Assembly (NCBI GenBank): GCA_910578575.1
Contig: CAJTQP010000038.1
Location: 1 to 21,462 of the forward strand
DNA length: 21,462 nucleotides
From: an uncultured Oscillospiraceae bacterium
GTDB lineage: Bacteria > Bacillota > Clostridia > Oscillospirales > Oscillospiraceae
Direction: 5' to 3'
Below, one piece after another: positions 1 to 5,570 of this stretch (the first letter of the stretch is position 1; each line of letters begins with the position of its first letter). The notes below the pieces were generated by a model. That model did no database searches and was not told the origin of the DNA. It saw nothing but the letters and a program-made list of their open reading frames with translations. Position numbers and translations under genes: made by a program.

Positions 1-30
1 GGAGGCAATCCTCACCCGGCTTCGCCGGGA

Positions 31-54
31 GCTCCTTTCAAAAGGAGCCTTTTG
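31..54 (+). terminator. Possible rho-independent terminator of a gene left of the window
   Basis: A 7-8 bp stem (GCTCCTTT with AAAGGAGC, 31-38/41-48) is followed by CTTTTGG on the plus strand. A second small GC stem (15-20/24-29) precedes it. The T-tract is short, so the call is tentative. It would end a plus-strand gene lying outside the window, facing the rpsF operon. Confidence 0.35.
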
Positions 55-74
55 GTGGGAATCTGTTTCGTTGT

Positions 75-117
75 ACACAAACAAAAACACGCCGCAAACA
101 AACCCGTTTGCGGCGTG
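75..117 (-). terminator. Terminator of the rpsF-ssb-rpsR operon
   Basis: A perfect 12-bp stem (88-99 with 106-117, loop of 6) is followed on the minus strand by TTTTTGTTTGTGT. This is a classic intrinsic terminator about 125 bases downstream of the rpsR stop codon, in the correct orientation for the ribosomal operon. Confidence 0.8.
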
Positions 118-198
118 AAAAAGTTTAAGGAAAAACCCTACTTCATTATCGAGCGACCAGTGCAGATTCCCACCAGCGCCCGTAACGAAATGAAAGTT

Positions 199-242
199 CT
201 TTTTGCTTCTTTTTCTTTCAAGAAAAAGAAGAGAAAAAGAAG
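199..242. repeat. A/T-only dyad directly downstream of rpsR
   Basis: Pyrimidine-purine mirror sequence CTTCTTTTTC ... GAAAAAGAAG forms a 10-11 bp hairpin with a tiny loop, followed by a further GAAAAAGAAG copy that ends at the rpsR stop. Neither strand has a clean T-tract after it, so it is not obviously a terminator. It resembles a dispersed intergenic repeat, but a second copy is not in this window. The rest of 1-242 holds only the two terminator-like hairpins and no credible gene. Confidence 0.35.
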
Positions 243-482
243 TTAGTCGGTGACGTAAGGCAGGAGCGCGATTTGACGGGCGCGCTTGATGGCCTCGGTC
301 AGCTGGCGCTGGTGCATTGCGCAGGTACCGGTGGTTCTGCGGGGCAGGATCTTGGAGCGCTCGGAGAGGAACCGGCGCAGCTTAGCGGAATCCTTGTAAT
401 CGATGTGCTCGACCTTATCCACGCAGAACGTGCAGACCTTGCGGCGCTTGCGGCCGCGGGGACGTTCTCTATCCATAGCCAT
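243..482 (-). CDS. rpsR: 30S ribosomal protein S18 (bS18)
   Basis: The 79-residue product has the expected size. It shows the S18 signature: a basic N-terminus with a CTFC motif (about residues 17-20), then DYKDSAKLRRFLSERSKILP and a GTCAMHQRQLTEAIKRARQ core. S18 binds S6 on the 30S platform and contacts 16S rRNA. The start is fixed by AAGGAGG eight bases upstream of the ATG. It is the third gene of rpsF-ssb-rpsR, about 36 bases after ssb, the standard Firmicute order. The CxxC pair marks the possibly zinc-binding (C+) form, which is an inference. Nothing is unusual in length or sequence. Confidence 0.97.
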   Translation of the reverse strand: MAMDRERPRGRKRRKVCTFCVDKVEHIDYKDSAKLRRFLSERSKILPRRTTGTCAMHQRQLTEAIKRARQIALLPYVTD

Positions 483-518
483 GGTGGCAAACCTCCTTGT
501 ATAATATGTGCTGCCGCC

Positions 519-1046
519 TTAGAAGGGCAGCTCGCCGTCGTCGTCGGTGAGATCCGCGAACTGGTCAACGGCGGGGGGCGCGGCGTTGTAGCCGCCGCCG
601 GATGGGGGGCCTCCCTGGGGAGCATTGTAGCCGCCGTGGTTCTGGGGGGCGTAGTTTCCACCGCCCTGGGGAGCATAACTCCCACTGCCCTGAGGAGCAT
701 AGCTCCCACCACCGTCCCCATCCCTGCGGGAATCCCCAAAGTAGACGTTGCTGGCCACGACCTCGGTGGCGTAGCGGCGGTTCCCATCCCGGTCGGTGTA
801 GTCCCTGGTCTGGAGCTCCCCCTCCACAATGGCCATGCGGCCCTTGGAGAAGAAGCGGGAGACGAACTCCCCCGTCTGCCGCCAGGCAACGACATTGATG
901 AAATCCGCCTTGCGCTCGCCGGTCTCCCGGTCCTTATAGTTCCGGTCCACGGCGATGCGGAAGGAGGCCACGGCCACGCCGCTGGGGGTGTGGCGCAGTT
1001 CCGGGTCGGCCACTAACCGGCCCTGGAGGAAAATCTTGTTTAACAA
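519..1046 (-). CDS. ssb: Single-stranded DNA-binding protein
   Basis: The 175-residue SSB has an N-terminal OB-fold (about 1-108; LNKIFLQGRLVADPELRHTP, FINVVAWRQTGEFVSRFFSKG, YATEVVASNVYFG). A flexible Gly/Tyr/Asn/Pro/Gln-rich linker (about 110-160) and the acidic tip DDDGELPF follow; the tip recruits replication and repair partners. SSB coats single-stranded DNA during replication, recombination and repair. The start is a TTG: AAGGGGG lies seven bases upstream and overlaps the rpsF stop codon, and no better in-frame start exists before the conserved LNKIF. It lies between rpsF and rpsR, co-transcribed with them. The linker contains four tandem 8-residue repeats, annotated separately. Confidence 0.96.
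   Translation of the reverse strand: MLNKIFLQGRLVADPELRHTPSGVAVASFRIAVDRNYKDRETGERKADFINVVAWRQTGEFVSRFFSKGRMAIVEGELQTRDYTDRDGNRRYATEVVASNVYFGDSRRDGDGGGSYAPQGSGSYAPQGGGNYAPQNHGGYNAPQGGPPSGGGYNAAPPAVDQFADLTDDDGELPF
609..704 (-). repeat. Four tandem 24-base units in the ssb linker
   Basis: Residues 115-146 of SSB are four imperfect octads (SYAPQGSG, SYAPQGGG, NYAPQNHG, GYNAPQGG), each encoded by 24 bases. The DNA units are similar enough to suggest slippage-type expansion of the disordered linker. Copy number could vary between strains, which is an inference. Confidence 0.7.
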
Positions 1047-1058
1047 AGCAAGTCCCCC

Positions 1059-1361
1059 TTATTTCTCGTCCTTGCAGACGATCATGGAGCGCATAACGCC
1101 TTCGGTGATCTTCATCACGCGGTCCATCTCAGCGGGAAGGTCGGGCGTGGACGTGAAGGTCATGAGGACGTAGTGGCCCTCGTTCAGGTCATTGATGGGA
1201 TATGCCAGACGACGCTTGCCCCAATCATCGACTTCAGCCACAGTACCCTGCTGGCTCTCCACCAGAGCCTTGAACTTCTCGATCATTGCGGCGATGGCCT
1301 CATCCCCCAGAGCGGGGTCCATGATGTAGACCACTTCGTAGTTTGCAGTTACCTTTGCCAT
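1059..1361 (-). CDS. rpsF: 30S ribosomal protein S6 (bS6)
   Basis: The 100-residue product begins AKVTANYEVVYIMDPALGDE and contains DDWGKRRLAYPINDLNEGHYVLMTF, the hallmark of bS6. S6 pairs with S18 on the 30S platform. A GTG four codons further upstream lies inside the ribosome binding site (AAGGAGGTG), so the ATG at 1361 is the real start. It is the first gene of the operon. The upstream leader and promoter are annotated separately. The ssb ribosome binding site overlaps the rpsF stop, suggesting tight coupling. Confidence 0.97.
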   Translation of the reverse strand: MAKVTANYEVVYIMDPALGDEAIAAMIEKFKALVESQQGTVAEVDDWGKRRLAYPINDLNEGHYVLMTFTSTPDLPAEMDRVMKITEGVMRSMIVCKDEK

Positions 1362-1455
1362 GGTTCTTTGCACCTCCTTATGGACTTAGATGTCCGCCGC
1401 CCGCAGCGGCGGAAAGGATGGCTTATCAAAACGTATTCACATGGATAAGCTATCC
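1362..1455 (-). promoter_or_regulatory. Structured 5' leader of rpsF, candidate S6:S18 autoregulatory element
   Basis: The transcript leader, about 90 nt, can form two stems: GCTTATC/GATAAGC (1421-1427/1444-1450), extendable by GGAT/ATCC, and an 8-bp GC stem (1393-1400/1406-1413, loop TGCGG in RNA sense). A short GGAC/GTCC alternative overlaps the latter. Established knowledge: in many bacteria the S6:S18 complex binds a CCG-containing hairpin in the rpsF leader to repress its own operon. Several CCG triplets are present here, but I cannot match the covariance model by eye, so the assignment is an inference. Confidence 0.4.
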
Positions 1456-1456
1456 T

Positions 1457-1484
1457 ATTATACCGAAATCCCACGGAAAGTCAA
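1457..1484 (-). promoter_or_regulatory. Sigma-A promoter of rpsF-ssb-rpsR
   Basis: On the minus strand TTGACT (1484-1479) is separated by 16 bp from a perfect TATAAT (1462-1457). Transcription would start near 1450, giving a leader of about 90 nt before the rpsF ATG. Confidence 0.85.
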
Positions 1485-1548
1485 GCTTTTTTTCAAAAGG
1501 CAACATAGCGCCGCCGTTGCGGGACATACTGGAAGGGAGGTGATCGTT

Positions 1549-2001
1549 TTGGATTTGGAAAAACTCAGCCAGAAGGAGTACCAGCAGTATGTGGCCAGCA
1601 AGGCGAAGCCCTCCCCCATGGGGAAGGATATGCTGTGGGCCTTCCTGGTGGGGGGGCTGATCTGTGTCATCGGCCAGCTCCTGCTGGACGGCTACCAGCG
1701 CGCGGGCTTGGGCCAGGAGGCGGCGGGGACCGCCACCTCCGTCACCCTCATCTTCGTCACCGCCCTGCTCACCGGCATTGGGGTCTTTGACAACCTCGCC
1801 AAGCACGCCGGGGCGGGGACCTTGGTGCCCATCACCGGCTTTGCCAACGCGGTGGTGTCCCCGGCCATGGAGTTCAAACAGGAGGGCTTCGTCACAGGGA
1901 CCTCGGCGAAACTCTTCACCGTGGCGGGGCCGGTGCTGGTCTATGGCATCTCCGCCAGCGTGATCTATGGCATCATTCTGTGGCTGTCGCGCCTGGGATG
2001 A
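1549..2001 (+). CDS. spoVAC: Stage V sporulation protein AC
   Basis: The 150-residue membrane protein matches SpoVAC in length and sequence (KLSQKEYQQYVASKAKPSP near the N-terminus, ITGFANAVVSPAMEFKQEG in the middle). It has four or five hydrophobic segments (about 27-47, 57-80, 85-105, 120-147). SpoVAC is part of the spore inner-membrane channel that loads and releases Ca-dipicolinate and is thought to be mechanosensitive. The start is a TTG: GGGAGGTGAT sits eight bases upstream, and a nearby GTG is inside that site. No spoVAD or spoVAE follows; an intrinsic terminator comes immediately after. A weak sigma-G-like match lies just upstream but is too close to the ribosome binding site to call. 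Confidence 0.93.
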   Translation: MDLEKLSQKEYQQYVASKAKPSPMGKDMLWAFLVGGLICVIGQLLLDGYQRAGLGQEAAGTATSVTLIFVTALLTGIGVFDNLAKHAGAGTLVPITGFANAVVSPAMEFKQEGFVTGTSAKLFTVAGPVLVYGISASVIYGIILWLSRLG

Positions 2002-2004
2002 AAC

Positions 2005-2046
2005 AAGGCTTCCGGGGAAGGGGAACCCTTCTTCGGAAGCCTTTTT
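2005..2046 (+). terminator. Terminator of spoVAC
   Basis: A 10-bp stem AAGGCTTCCG/CGGAAGCCTT (2005-2014/2034-2043) with an inner GAAGGG/CCCTTC extension is followed by TTTTT. It starts four bases after the stop codon. Confidence 0.9.
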
Positions 2047-2052
2047 GCGGAC

Positions 2053-2081
2053 TGGACAAAATGGTGCTGGTCGAGTATACT
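2053..2081 (+). promoter_or_regulatory. Sigma-A promoter of the zeta-like kinase module
   Basis: TGGACA (2053-2058), a 17-bp spacer and TATACT (2076-2081) lie directly after the spoVAC terminator. They are about 45 bases upstream of the first gene of the module. Confidence 0.75.
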
Positions 2082-2126
2082 AATGATAGGATAAGTGATC
2101 GGCCTTTTTGAGAAAGGGGAAGCACA

Positions 2127-2336
2127 ATGGCAGGAAAAATTCCAGCGGATGATGTTTTGGTCCGTAACGCGCGGATGGCAGTGAAGGCAGAGTTAAAAAA
2201 GAAGCAGATTCTTCAGCAACCCATTGCCAGATTTGACATAAAGACAGGCAGCGTGTATTTGGAACAGAGCGATGGGACAAGGATTCCTATGGGAGAGGCG
2301 ATGAAGCGGGGTCGATATAGTGACCGGCTCAGGTAA
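2127..2336 (+). CDS. Small protein paired with zeta-like kinase, candidate antitoxin
   Basis: The 69-residue soluble, basic protein is of a family I do not recognise. It starts at an ATG with AAAGGGGA upstream and has a central lysine-rich segment (AELKKKQIL). The C-terminal half (FDIKTGSVYLEQSDGTRIPM) looks like a small beta-hairpin. It is the first gene after a good sigma-A promoter, and its last 17 bases overlap the start of the kinase gene, so the two are translationally coupled. It has no resemblance to the epsilon or PezA antitoxins I know. The antitoxin or accessory role rests on position, size and overlap only. Confidence 0.7.
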   Translation: MAGKIPADDVLVRNARMAVKAELKKKQILQQPIARFDIKTGSVYLEQSDGTRIPMGEAMKRGRYSDRLR

Positions 2337-2928
2337 AAAGCCAGAGGTCATCGTGTTTGCGGGACCGAATGGTTCCGGGAAAAGCACGATTACTGCGCTG
2401 TTGCGCCCAGCCGCCATGGTGTATATCAATGCGGATGAAATACAGCGGGTGCTAGGCTGCGATAATTTGCAAGCGGCACAGATGGCCGAGCGCCGCAGGG
2501 AGGACCAGCTGCAGAAAAAGGAAAGTTTTTGCTTTGAGACCGTTATGTCTACAGGGCGGAACTTAAACTTGCTAAAACGGGCGCGAGAGGCAGGCTTTTT
2601 TATACGCTGCTACTATATCCTGACGGCAGACCCACAAATCAATGTTGCACGGGTCATCTCCCGCGTTTCCGCCGGGGGACATGACGTGCCAGTGGACAAA
2701 ATCATCTCTCGTTATGACAAGGCGTTGGGACTGGTTCGTGAGTTGGTTCCCGTGTGCGATGTGTGCCACATCTATGACAACTCGTTGCGTGAGCCCTACC
2801 GTATTTTTAAGAAACGGAAGGATGAATTTTTTTACTGTGTGCAGCGGGACCTCTGGAGGAAAAAGGATATCGTTGCGTTGACTGGAATCAAAACGCCCAA
2901 ACAGGCATCGCTGAACCCTCGCACATGA
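2320..2928 (+). CDS. Zeta-toxin-like P-loop kinase
   Basis: The 202-residue P-loop NTPase has Walker A GPNGSGKST at 15-23, an Asp in INADE (D39), a Glu in CFETVMSTGR (E73), and RVSAGGHDVPVDKIISRY (115-132), which supplies arginines. This layout is typical of the zeta-toxin / COG4185 predicted-kinase group. Characterised zeta toxins phosphorylate UDP-N-acetylglucosamine and block wall synthesis. Whether this member uses that substrate is unknown. The start is a GTG with GGGG eight bases before it, overlapping the upstream small gene by 17 bases. The length is shorter than plasmid zeta (about 287 aa) and close to chromosomal COG4185 proteins. A terminator follows. Confidence 0.85.
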   Translation: MTGSGKKPEVIVFAGPNGSGKSTITALLRPAAMVYINADEIQRVLGCDNLQAAQMAERRREDQLQKKESFCFETVMSTGRNLNLLKRAREAGFFIRCYYILTADPQINVARVISRVSAGGHDVPVDKIISRYDKALGLVRELVPVCDVCHIYDNSLREPYRIFKKRKDEFFYCVQRDLWRKKDIVALTGIKTPKQASLNPRT

Positions 2929-2932
2929 AGAA

Positions 2933-2972
2933 AACCGCCGGAACCTATGAGTAAGGCTCCGGCGGTTCCATT
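2933..2972. terminator. Shared bidirectional terminator between convergent genes
   Basis: A 10-bp stem AACCGCCGGA/TCCGGCGGTT (2933-2942/2958-2967) lies between the kinase stop and the stop of the minus-strand YbjQ-family gene. It has a T-containing tail on plus (TTCCATTTGTT) and GGTTTTCTTC on minus, so it can serve both. Confidence 0.75.
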
Positions 2973-3000
2973 TGTTCGACGTTTGCAAAGAGGAAGCCAC

Positions 3001-3312
3001 TCAGCGGAACTTTACCGCCGTCCCATAGGCGATCACCTCTGCGGCCCCCTGCATCACAGCGGAGGAGGCGTAGCGGATGTTCACCACAGCGTCCGCCCCC
3101 AGGGCCTCCGCTTCGGCGGTCATGCGTTTGGTGGCCAGGGCACGGGCCTCGTTCATCATGTCGGTGTAAGCCTTCAGCTCGCCGCCCACCAGGGTTTTGA
3201 AGCTCTGGCTGATGTCCCGGCCGATGTTTTTGGATTGGATGGTGCTGCCCTTCACCAGGCCCAGCATCTCCAAGTCCTTCCCCGTGATGTAATCAGTATT
3301 GACTAAGATCAT
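3001..3312 (-). CDS. YbjQ/UPF0145 family protein
   Basis: The 103-residue protein has the YbjQ-family features: ILVNTDYITGKDLEMLGLVKGSTIQSKNIGRD at the N-terminus, GGELKAYTDMMNEAR in the middle, and the C-terminal GADAVVNIRYASSAV ... GTAVKFR. The family forms pentamers and is labelled putative heavy-metal binding; its function is not established. The reading frame opens five codons earlier, but GGAGG sits eight bases upstream of the second ATG (3312), which also fits family length. It overlaps the preceding membrane-protein gene by 20 bases, implying coupling. Confidence 0.9.
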   Translation of the reverse strand: MILVNTDYITGKDLEMLGLVKGSTIQSKNIGRDISQSFKTLVGGELKAYTDMMNEARALATKRMTAEAEALGADAVVNIRYASSAVMQGAAEVIAYGTAVKFR

Positions 3313-3529
3313 CTTCTTCGCCTCCATTGATTTCTTTGATCCGATACCACGCTGCGATCAGCACCCCCAGGCCGGCGGCAAACACCAGGCCTTCCAGCAG
3401 GAGGAACATAGGCAGGGGCATGGGCAGGGTGAACATAACGGCGTAGATCCCGCCGTAAACTGCCAGCACCAGAAGCACTCCGGCCACAGACAGCCATACC
3501 CCCAGTTTCTTTTTGGTACGGGGTTCCAT
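3293..3529 (-). CDS. Small two-helix membrane protein
   Basis: The 78-residue product has a basic N-terminus (MEPRTKKKLG) and two hydrophobic helices (about 12-34 and 38-60). A short charged tail follows (IKEINGGEEDDLSQY). No family is recognised. The start at 3529 is chosen because AAGGAGG lies nine bases upstream and a strong promoter lies just before; the open frame upstream has no signal. It overlaps the YbjQ-family gene, so the pair probably works together at the membrane, which is an inference from context. Confidence 0.8.
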   Translation of the reverse strand: MEPRTKKKLGVWLSVAGVLLVLAVYGGIYAVMFTLPMPLPMFLLLEGLVFAAGLGVLIAAWYRIKEINGGEEDDLSQY

Positions 3530-3560
3530 AGGACAACGCCTCCTTTTTCCCTGATGCTTT

Positions 3561-3589
3561 ATGATACCTTCCCGCCGGGGACTTGTCAA
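3561..3589 (-). promoter_or_regulatory. Sigma-A promoter of the membrane protein/ybjQ pair
   Basis: On the minus strand a perfect TTGACA (3589-3584), a 17-bp spacer and TATCAT (3566-3561) are present. Its upstream edge is 38 bases from the divergent degV promoter. Confidence 0.8.
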
Positions 3590-3626
3590 GTCTGTAAAAA
3601 TTTTCCAATCAGGCAAAATTGCCTCC

Positions 3627-3655
3627 TTGTCAATTCAAGCCAGCTATGGTATAAT
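3627..3655 (+). promoter_or_regulatory. Sigma-A promoter of degV
   Basis: TTGTCA (3627-3632), a 17-bp spacer and a perfect TATAAT (3650-3655) lie about 50 bases before the degV start. Confidence 0.85.
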
Positions 3656-3712
3656 ATCGTAATACCGAAAATAAGGCGTGTATACGCTGCTTGAAATTGA
3701 GGGGCAATGATC

Positions 3713-4564
3713 TTGAAAACAGCGATTGTAGCCGACACCAACAGCAACCTCACCCCCCAGATGGCGGAGGAACTGGATGTACAACTCATCCCCATGCCCT
3801 TTTTCATCGGCGGGGAGACCTATTTAGAGGGCTCTACCTGCACCCACAGCATGTTCTTTGAAAAACTCCGGGAGGGGGCGGAGGTGTTCACCTCCCAGCC
3901 GCCGCCGGAGCAGATCACCCACCTGTGGGACCTGCTTCTAAAAGACCACGACAACATCCTCCACTTCCCCATGTCCTCCGGCCTCAGCGGCTCCTGCCAG
4001 ACCGCCAAGGCCCTGGCCAAGGATTATGGCGGGCGGGTGCTGGTGGTGGACGACCGGCGCATCTCCCTGACCCTGATGCAGTCCATCCGCAACGCCCGGA
4101 CCATGCTGGAACAGGGCATGGACCCGGCCCAGATCCAGCGGATCCTGGAGGGGGAGGCGGCCCAGTCCAGCATCTACCTGGCGGTGAACACCCTGGAGTA
4201 TCTGCGCAAAAGCGGCCGGGTGACGGCGGCAGCGGCGGCCATGGCGGCGGTGCTGCACATCAAGCCTGTGCTGCAAATCCAGGGGGGGAAGCTGGACGCC
4301 TATAAAAAGGTCCGGGGCATGGGCCAGGCCAAGAAGGTCCTCATCCAGGCCCTCAAGGACGACCTGCAAACCCGCTTTGCAGGCCTGAACATGGCGGTCT
4401 ATTCCGGCTACACCGGCGGGGACCCCGCTTATGGCGAGGCCTGGCAGAAGGAAGTCCAGGCGGCATTCCCGGCGTATCAAGTGGGCCTCACCAGCCTGCC
4501 CCTGAGCGTGTGCTGTCACACCGGTGAGGGTGTGCTGGGCGTGGGCTGCGCGAAGGTTTGGTAA
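3713..4564 (+). CDS. DegV family fatty-acid-binding protein
   Basis: The 283-residue DegV protein begins KTAIVADTNSNL. It has TSQPPP (60-65) and SSGLSGS (88-94), whose hydroxyls bind the fatty-acid carboxylate in this family, then YLRKSGRV and IKPVLQIQGGKL in the second half. Bacterial DegV/FakB proteins present fatty acids to the FakA kinase for incorporation into phospholipid; no fakA is nearby. A TTG start at 3713 is preferred because GAGGGG lies eight bases before it and the product then starts MK.AIV like its relatives. An ATG at 3707 has only two or three bases of spacing and is the alternative. It is monocistronic, with its own promoter and terminator. Confidence 0.92.
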   Translation: MKTAIVADTNSNLTPQMAEELDVQLIPMPFFIGGETYLEGSTCTHSMFFEKLREGAEVFTSQPPPEQITHLWDLLLKDHDNILHFPMSSGLSGSCQTAKALAKDYGGRVLVVDDRRISLTLMQSIRNARTMLEQGMDPAQIQRILEGEAAQSSIYLAVNTLEYLRKSGRVTAAAAAMAAVLHIKPVLQIQGGKLDAYKKVRGMGQAKKVLIQALKDDLQTRFAGLNMAVYSGYTGGDPAYGEAWQKEVQAAFPAYQVGLTSLPLSVCCHTGEGVLGVGCAKVW

Positions 4565-4569
4565 ATGGA

Positions 4570-4612
4570 ACAAGAGGAGGAATGGCCAACGCCTTCCTCC
4601 TCTTGTTTGTTG
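4570..4612 (+). terminator. Terminator of degV
   Basis: A 13-bp stem ACAAGAGGAGGAA/TTCCTCCTCTTGT (4570-4582/4594-4606), extended inward by GGC/GCC, is followed by a T-rich tail (TTGTTGTA). It lies five bases after the stop codon. Confidence 0.85.
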
Positions 4613-4652
4613 TATAGGGGCAGTGATGCCAGTCCTGGTGGGTTTGGAATGG

Positions 4653-5051
4653 TTACTGTGCCTTTTGGTAAAGCTCGGTCAAGGCTTCGGTGAGCAGTTG
4701 GGAAAAATTCACCTTTTGCTGTTCCGCAAAGGTGTTCAGCCAAGCGGGGATGGTCAGATTTTTGCGCACGGCTTTTTTTCCATACTTCTCCGCATAAGCA
4801 TCCATATCCAGGGTCAGTAGGCTGACAAAACCCTCCTCATCGGGATGGATCGCATGAATGGGGCTGGCTACGGGGACGGCCCGGCCCTCCTCTAGCTCGC
4901 TTAGGACCCATCCGCTGGCGGCGTCCTCCCCCATCAGGATGGCATCGGCTAGGGTATCGCCTTCCGTCACGCAACCGGGAAGGTCTGGGACTTCGACAGT
5001 ATAGCCGCATTCCTCACAAGGATAAAATACGGCAGGATAAACCAATCTCAT
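4653..5051 (-). CDS. hicB: HicB family antitoxin
   Basis: The 132-residue protein has the HicB degenerate RNase-H-like domain (about 1-70; YPAVFYPCEECGYTVEVPDLPGC, DTLADAILMGEDAASGW). A C-terminal ribbon-helix-helix DNA-binding segment follows (about 95-130; RKNLTIPAWLNTFAEQQKV). HicB neutralises the HicA mRNA interferase and usually represses the operon. It starts 12 bases after hicA with AGGAGG eight bases before the ATG, overlapping the hicA stop. The ribbon-helix-helix segment is complete, so autorepression is expected; a candidate operator is annotated upstream of hicA. Confidence 0.92.
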   Translation of the reverse strand: MRLVYPAVFYPCEECGYTVEVPDLPGCVTEGDTLADAILMGEDAASGWVLSELEEGRAVPVASPIHAIHPDEEGFVSLLTLDMDAYAEKYGKKAVRKNLTIPAWLNTFAEQQKVNFSQLLTEALTELYQKAQ

Positions 5052-5063
5052 GACAAAAACCTC

Positions 5064-5246
5064 CTATTTCAATCCTGCTTGCTTCAAGATCGTATGAGCA
5101 GTTTTGACTTTTACATCACCTTTATGTTGTGGTATGGTGATCTTTCCCGCCTTCTTCTTGTGCTTGAATTGTTTGTGTGATCCACTGCTTTCAAAATGAT
5201 ACCAACCGTCAGCAAGAAGTATTTTTTCCAGCTCGCGTGCAGTCAT
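5064..5246 (-). CDS. hicA: HicA family mRNA interferase toxin
   Basis: The 60-residue double-stranded-RNA-binding-like toxin contains the family core ELEKILLADGW and ESSGSHKQFKH. The catalytic histidine is H24, and KITIPQHKGDVKVKTAHTILKQAGL completes the fold. HicA cleaves mRNA and tmRNA and is inhibited by HicB. It is the first gene of the pair, directly after a strong promoter. All key residues are present, so it should be active. The ribosome binding site (AAGGCGG) is weaker than that of hicB, which is consistent with making excess antitoxin. Confidence 0.92.
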   Translation of the reverse strand: MTARELEKILLADGWYHFESSGSHKQFKHKKKAGKITIPQHKGDVKVKTAHTILKQAGLK

Positions 5247-5270
5247 CCCGTACCACCGCCTTCATCCTAT

Positions 5271-5299
5271 AGTGTATACGCATGATGTGTATTTGTCAA
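5271..5299 (-). promoter_or_regulatory. hicAB promoter with embedded candidate operator
   Basis: On the minus strand TTGACA (5299-5294), a 17-bp spacer and TACACT (5276-5271) form a good sigma-A promoter. The spacer contains an imperfect 17-bp palindrome, ATACGCA-TGA-TGTGTAT (5276-5292, one mismatch). It is well placed to bind the HicB ribbon-helix-helix dimer; the binding is an inference. Confidence 0.7.
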
Positions 5300-5388
5300 C
5301 GGTGAAATGAAGTGCTCTTTCCTGTGGTAGGCTTCCCTTCGTCGGGTTTCTCTTGTTCCCTGCTATATACTGTGATGCAGGAAAAGAT

Positions 5389-5417
5389 TTGACTTTGCGG
5401 ACGTTTGTGGGTATATT
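5389..5417 (+). promoter_or_regulatory. Sigma-A promoter (P1) of the surface protein/ABC cassette
   Basis: TTGACT (5389-5394), a 17-bp spacer and TATATT (5412-5417) lie about 150 bases before the first gene. The 324-base gap 5247-5570 otherwise holds the hicAB promoter and a possible second promoter at 5515-5523; no gene is visible in it. Confidence 0.65.
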
Positions 5418-5514
5418 ATTTATATAGGGTTTCCCCCTTCACGAATCCTTCTCCCTTTTTAATGAAAACTTAAGAGAAGTTGTATTTTTTCTTCAGGACT
5501 TGCGTGCTATACTC

Positions 5515-5523
5515 AAAGCAAGC
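5515..5523 (+). promoter_or_regulatory. Possible second promoter (P2), extended -10
   Basis: TGCTATACT is an extended -10 element about 48 bases before the first gene of the cassette. No good -35 is present at 16-18 bp, as expected for an activator-dependent or extended -10 promoter. It would be a natural target for the response regulator of the cassette, which is an inference. Confidence 0.35.
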
Positions 5524-5570
5524 AACGCGCAGGCGTCGATTGCATATCACTGGGAAAAGGAGGAATCCCA

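Noticed and set aside
52..246. Plus-strand open frame of 64 codons
   Set aside because: It runs through a terminator hairpin and the A/G-rich dyad, has no ribosome binding site, and gives a low-complexity lysine-rich tail.
273..1016. Long open frame of 247 codons on the plus strand opposite ssb and rpsR
   Set aside because: It is antisense to two clear ribosomal-operon genes. The composition (Ala/Gly/Val/His-rich) is that of a GC-rich complement, and no start signal is present.
1502..1531. Sigma-G-like promoter before spoVAC (CATA - about 17 bp - CATACTG)
   Set aside because: The match is partial and would place the transcript start within the ribosome binding site.
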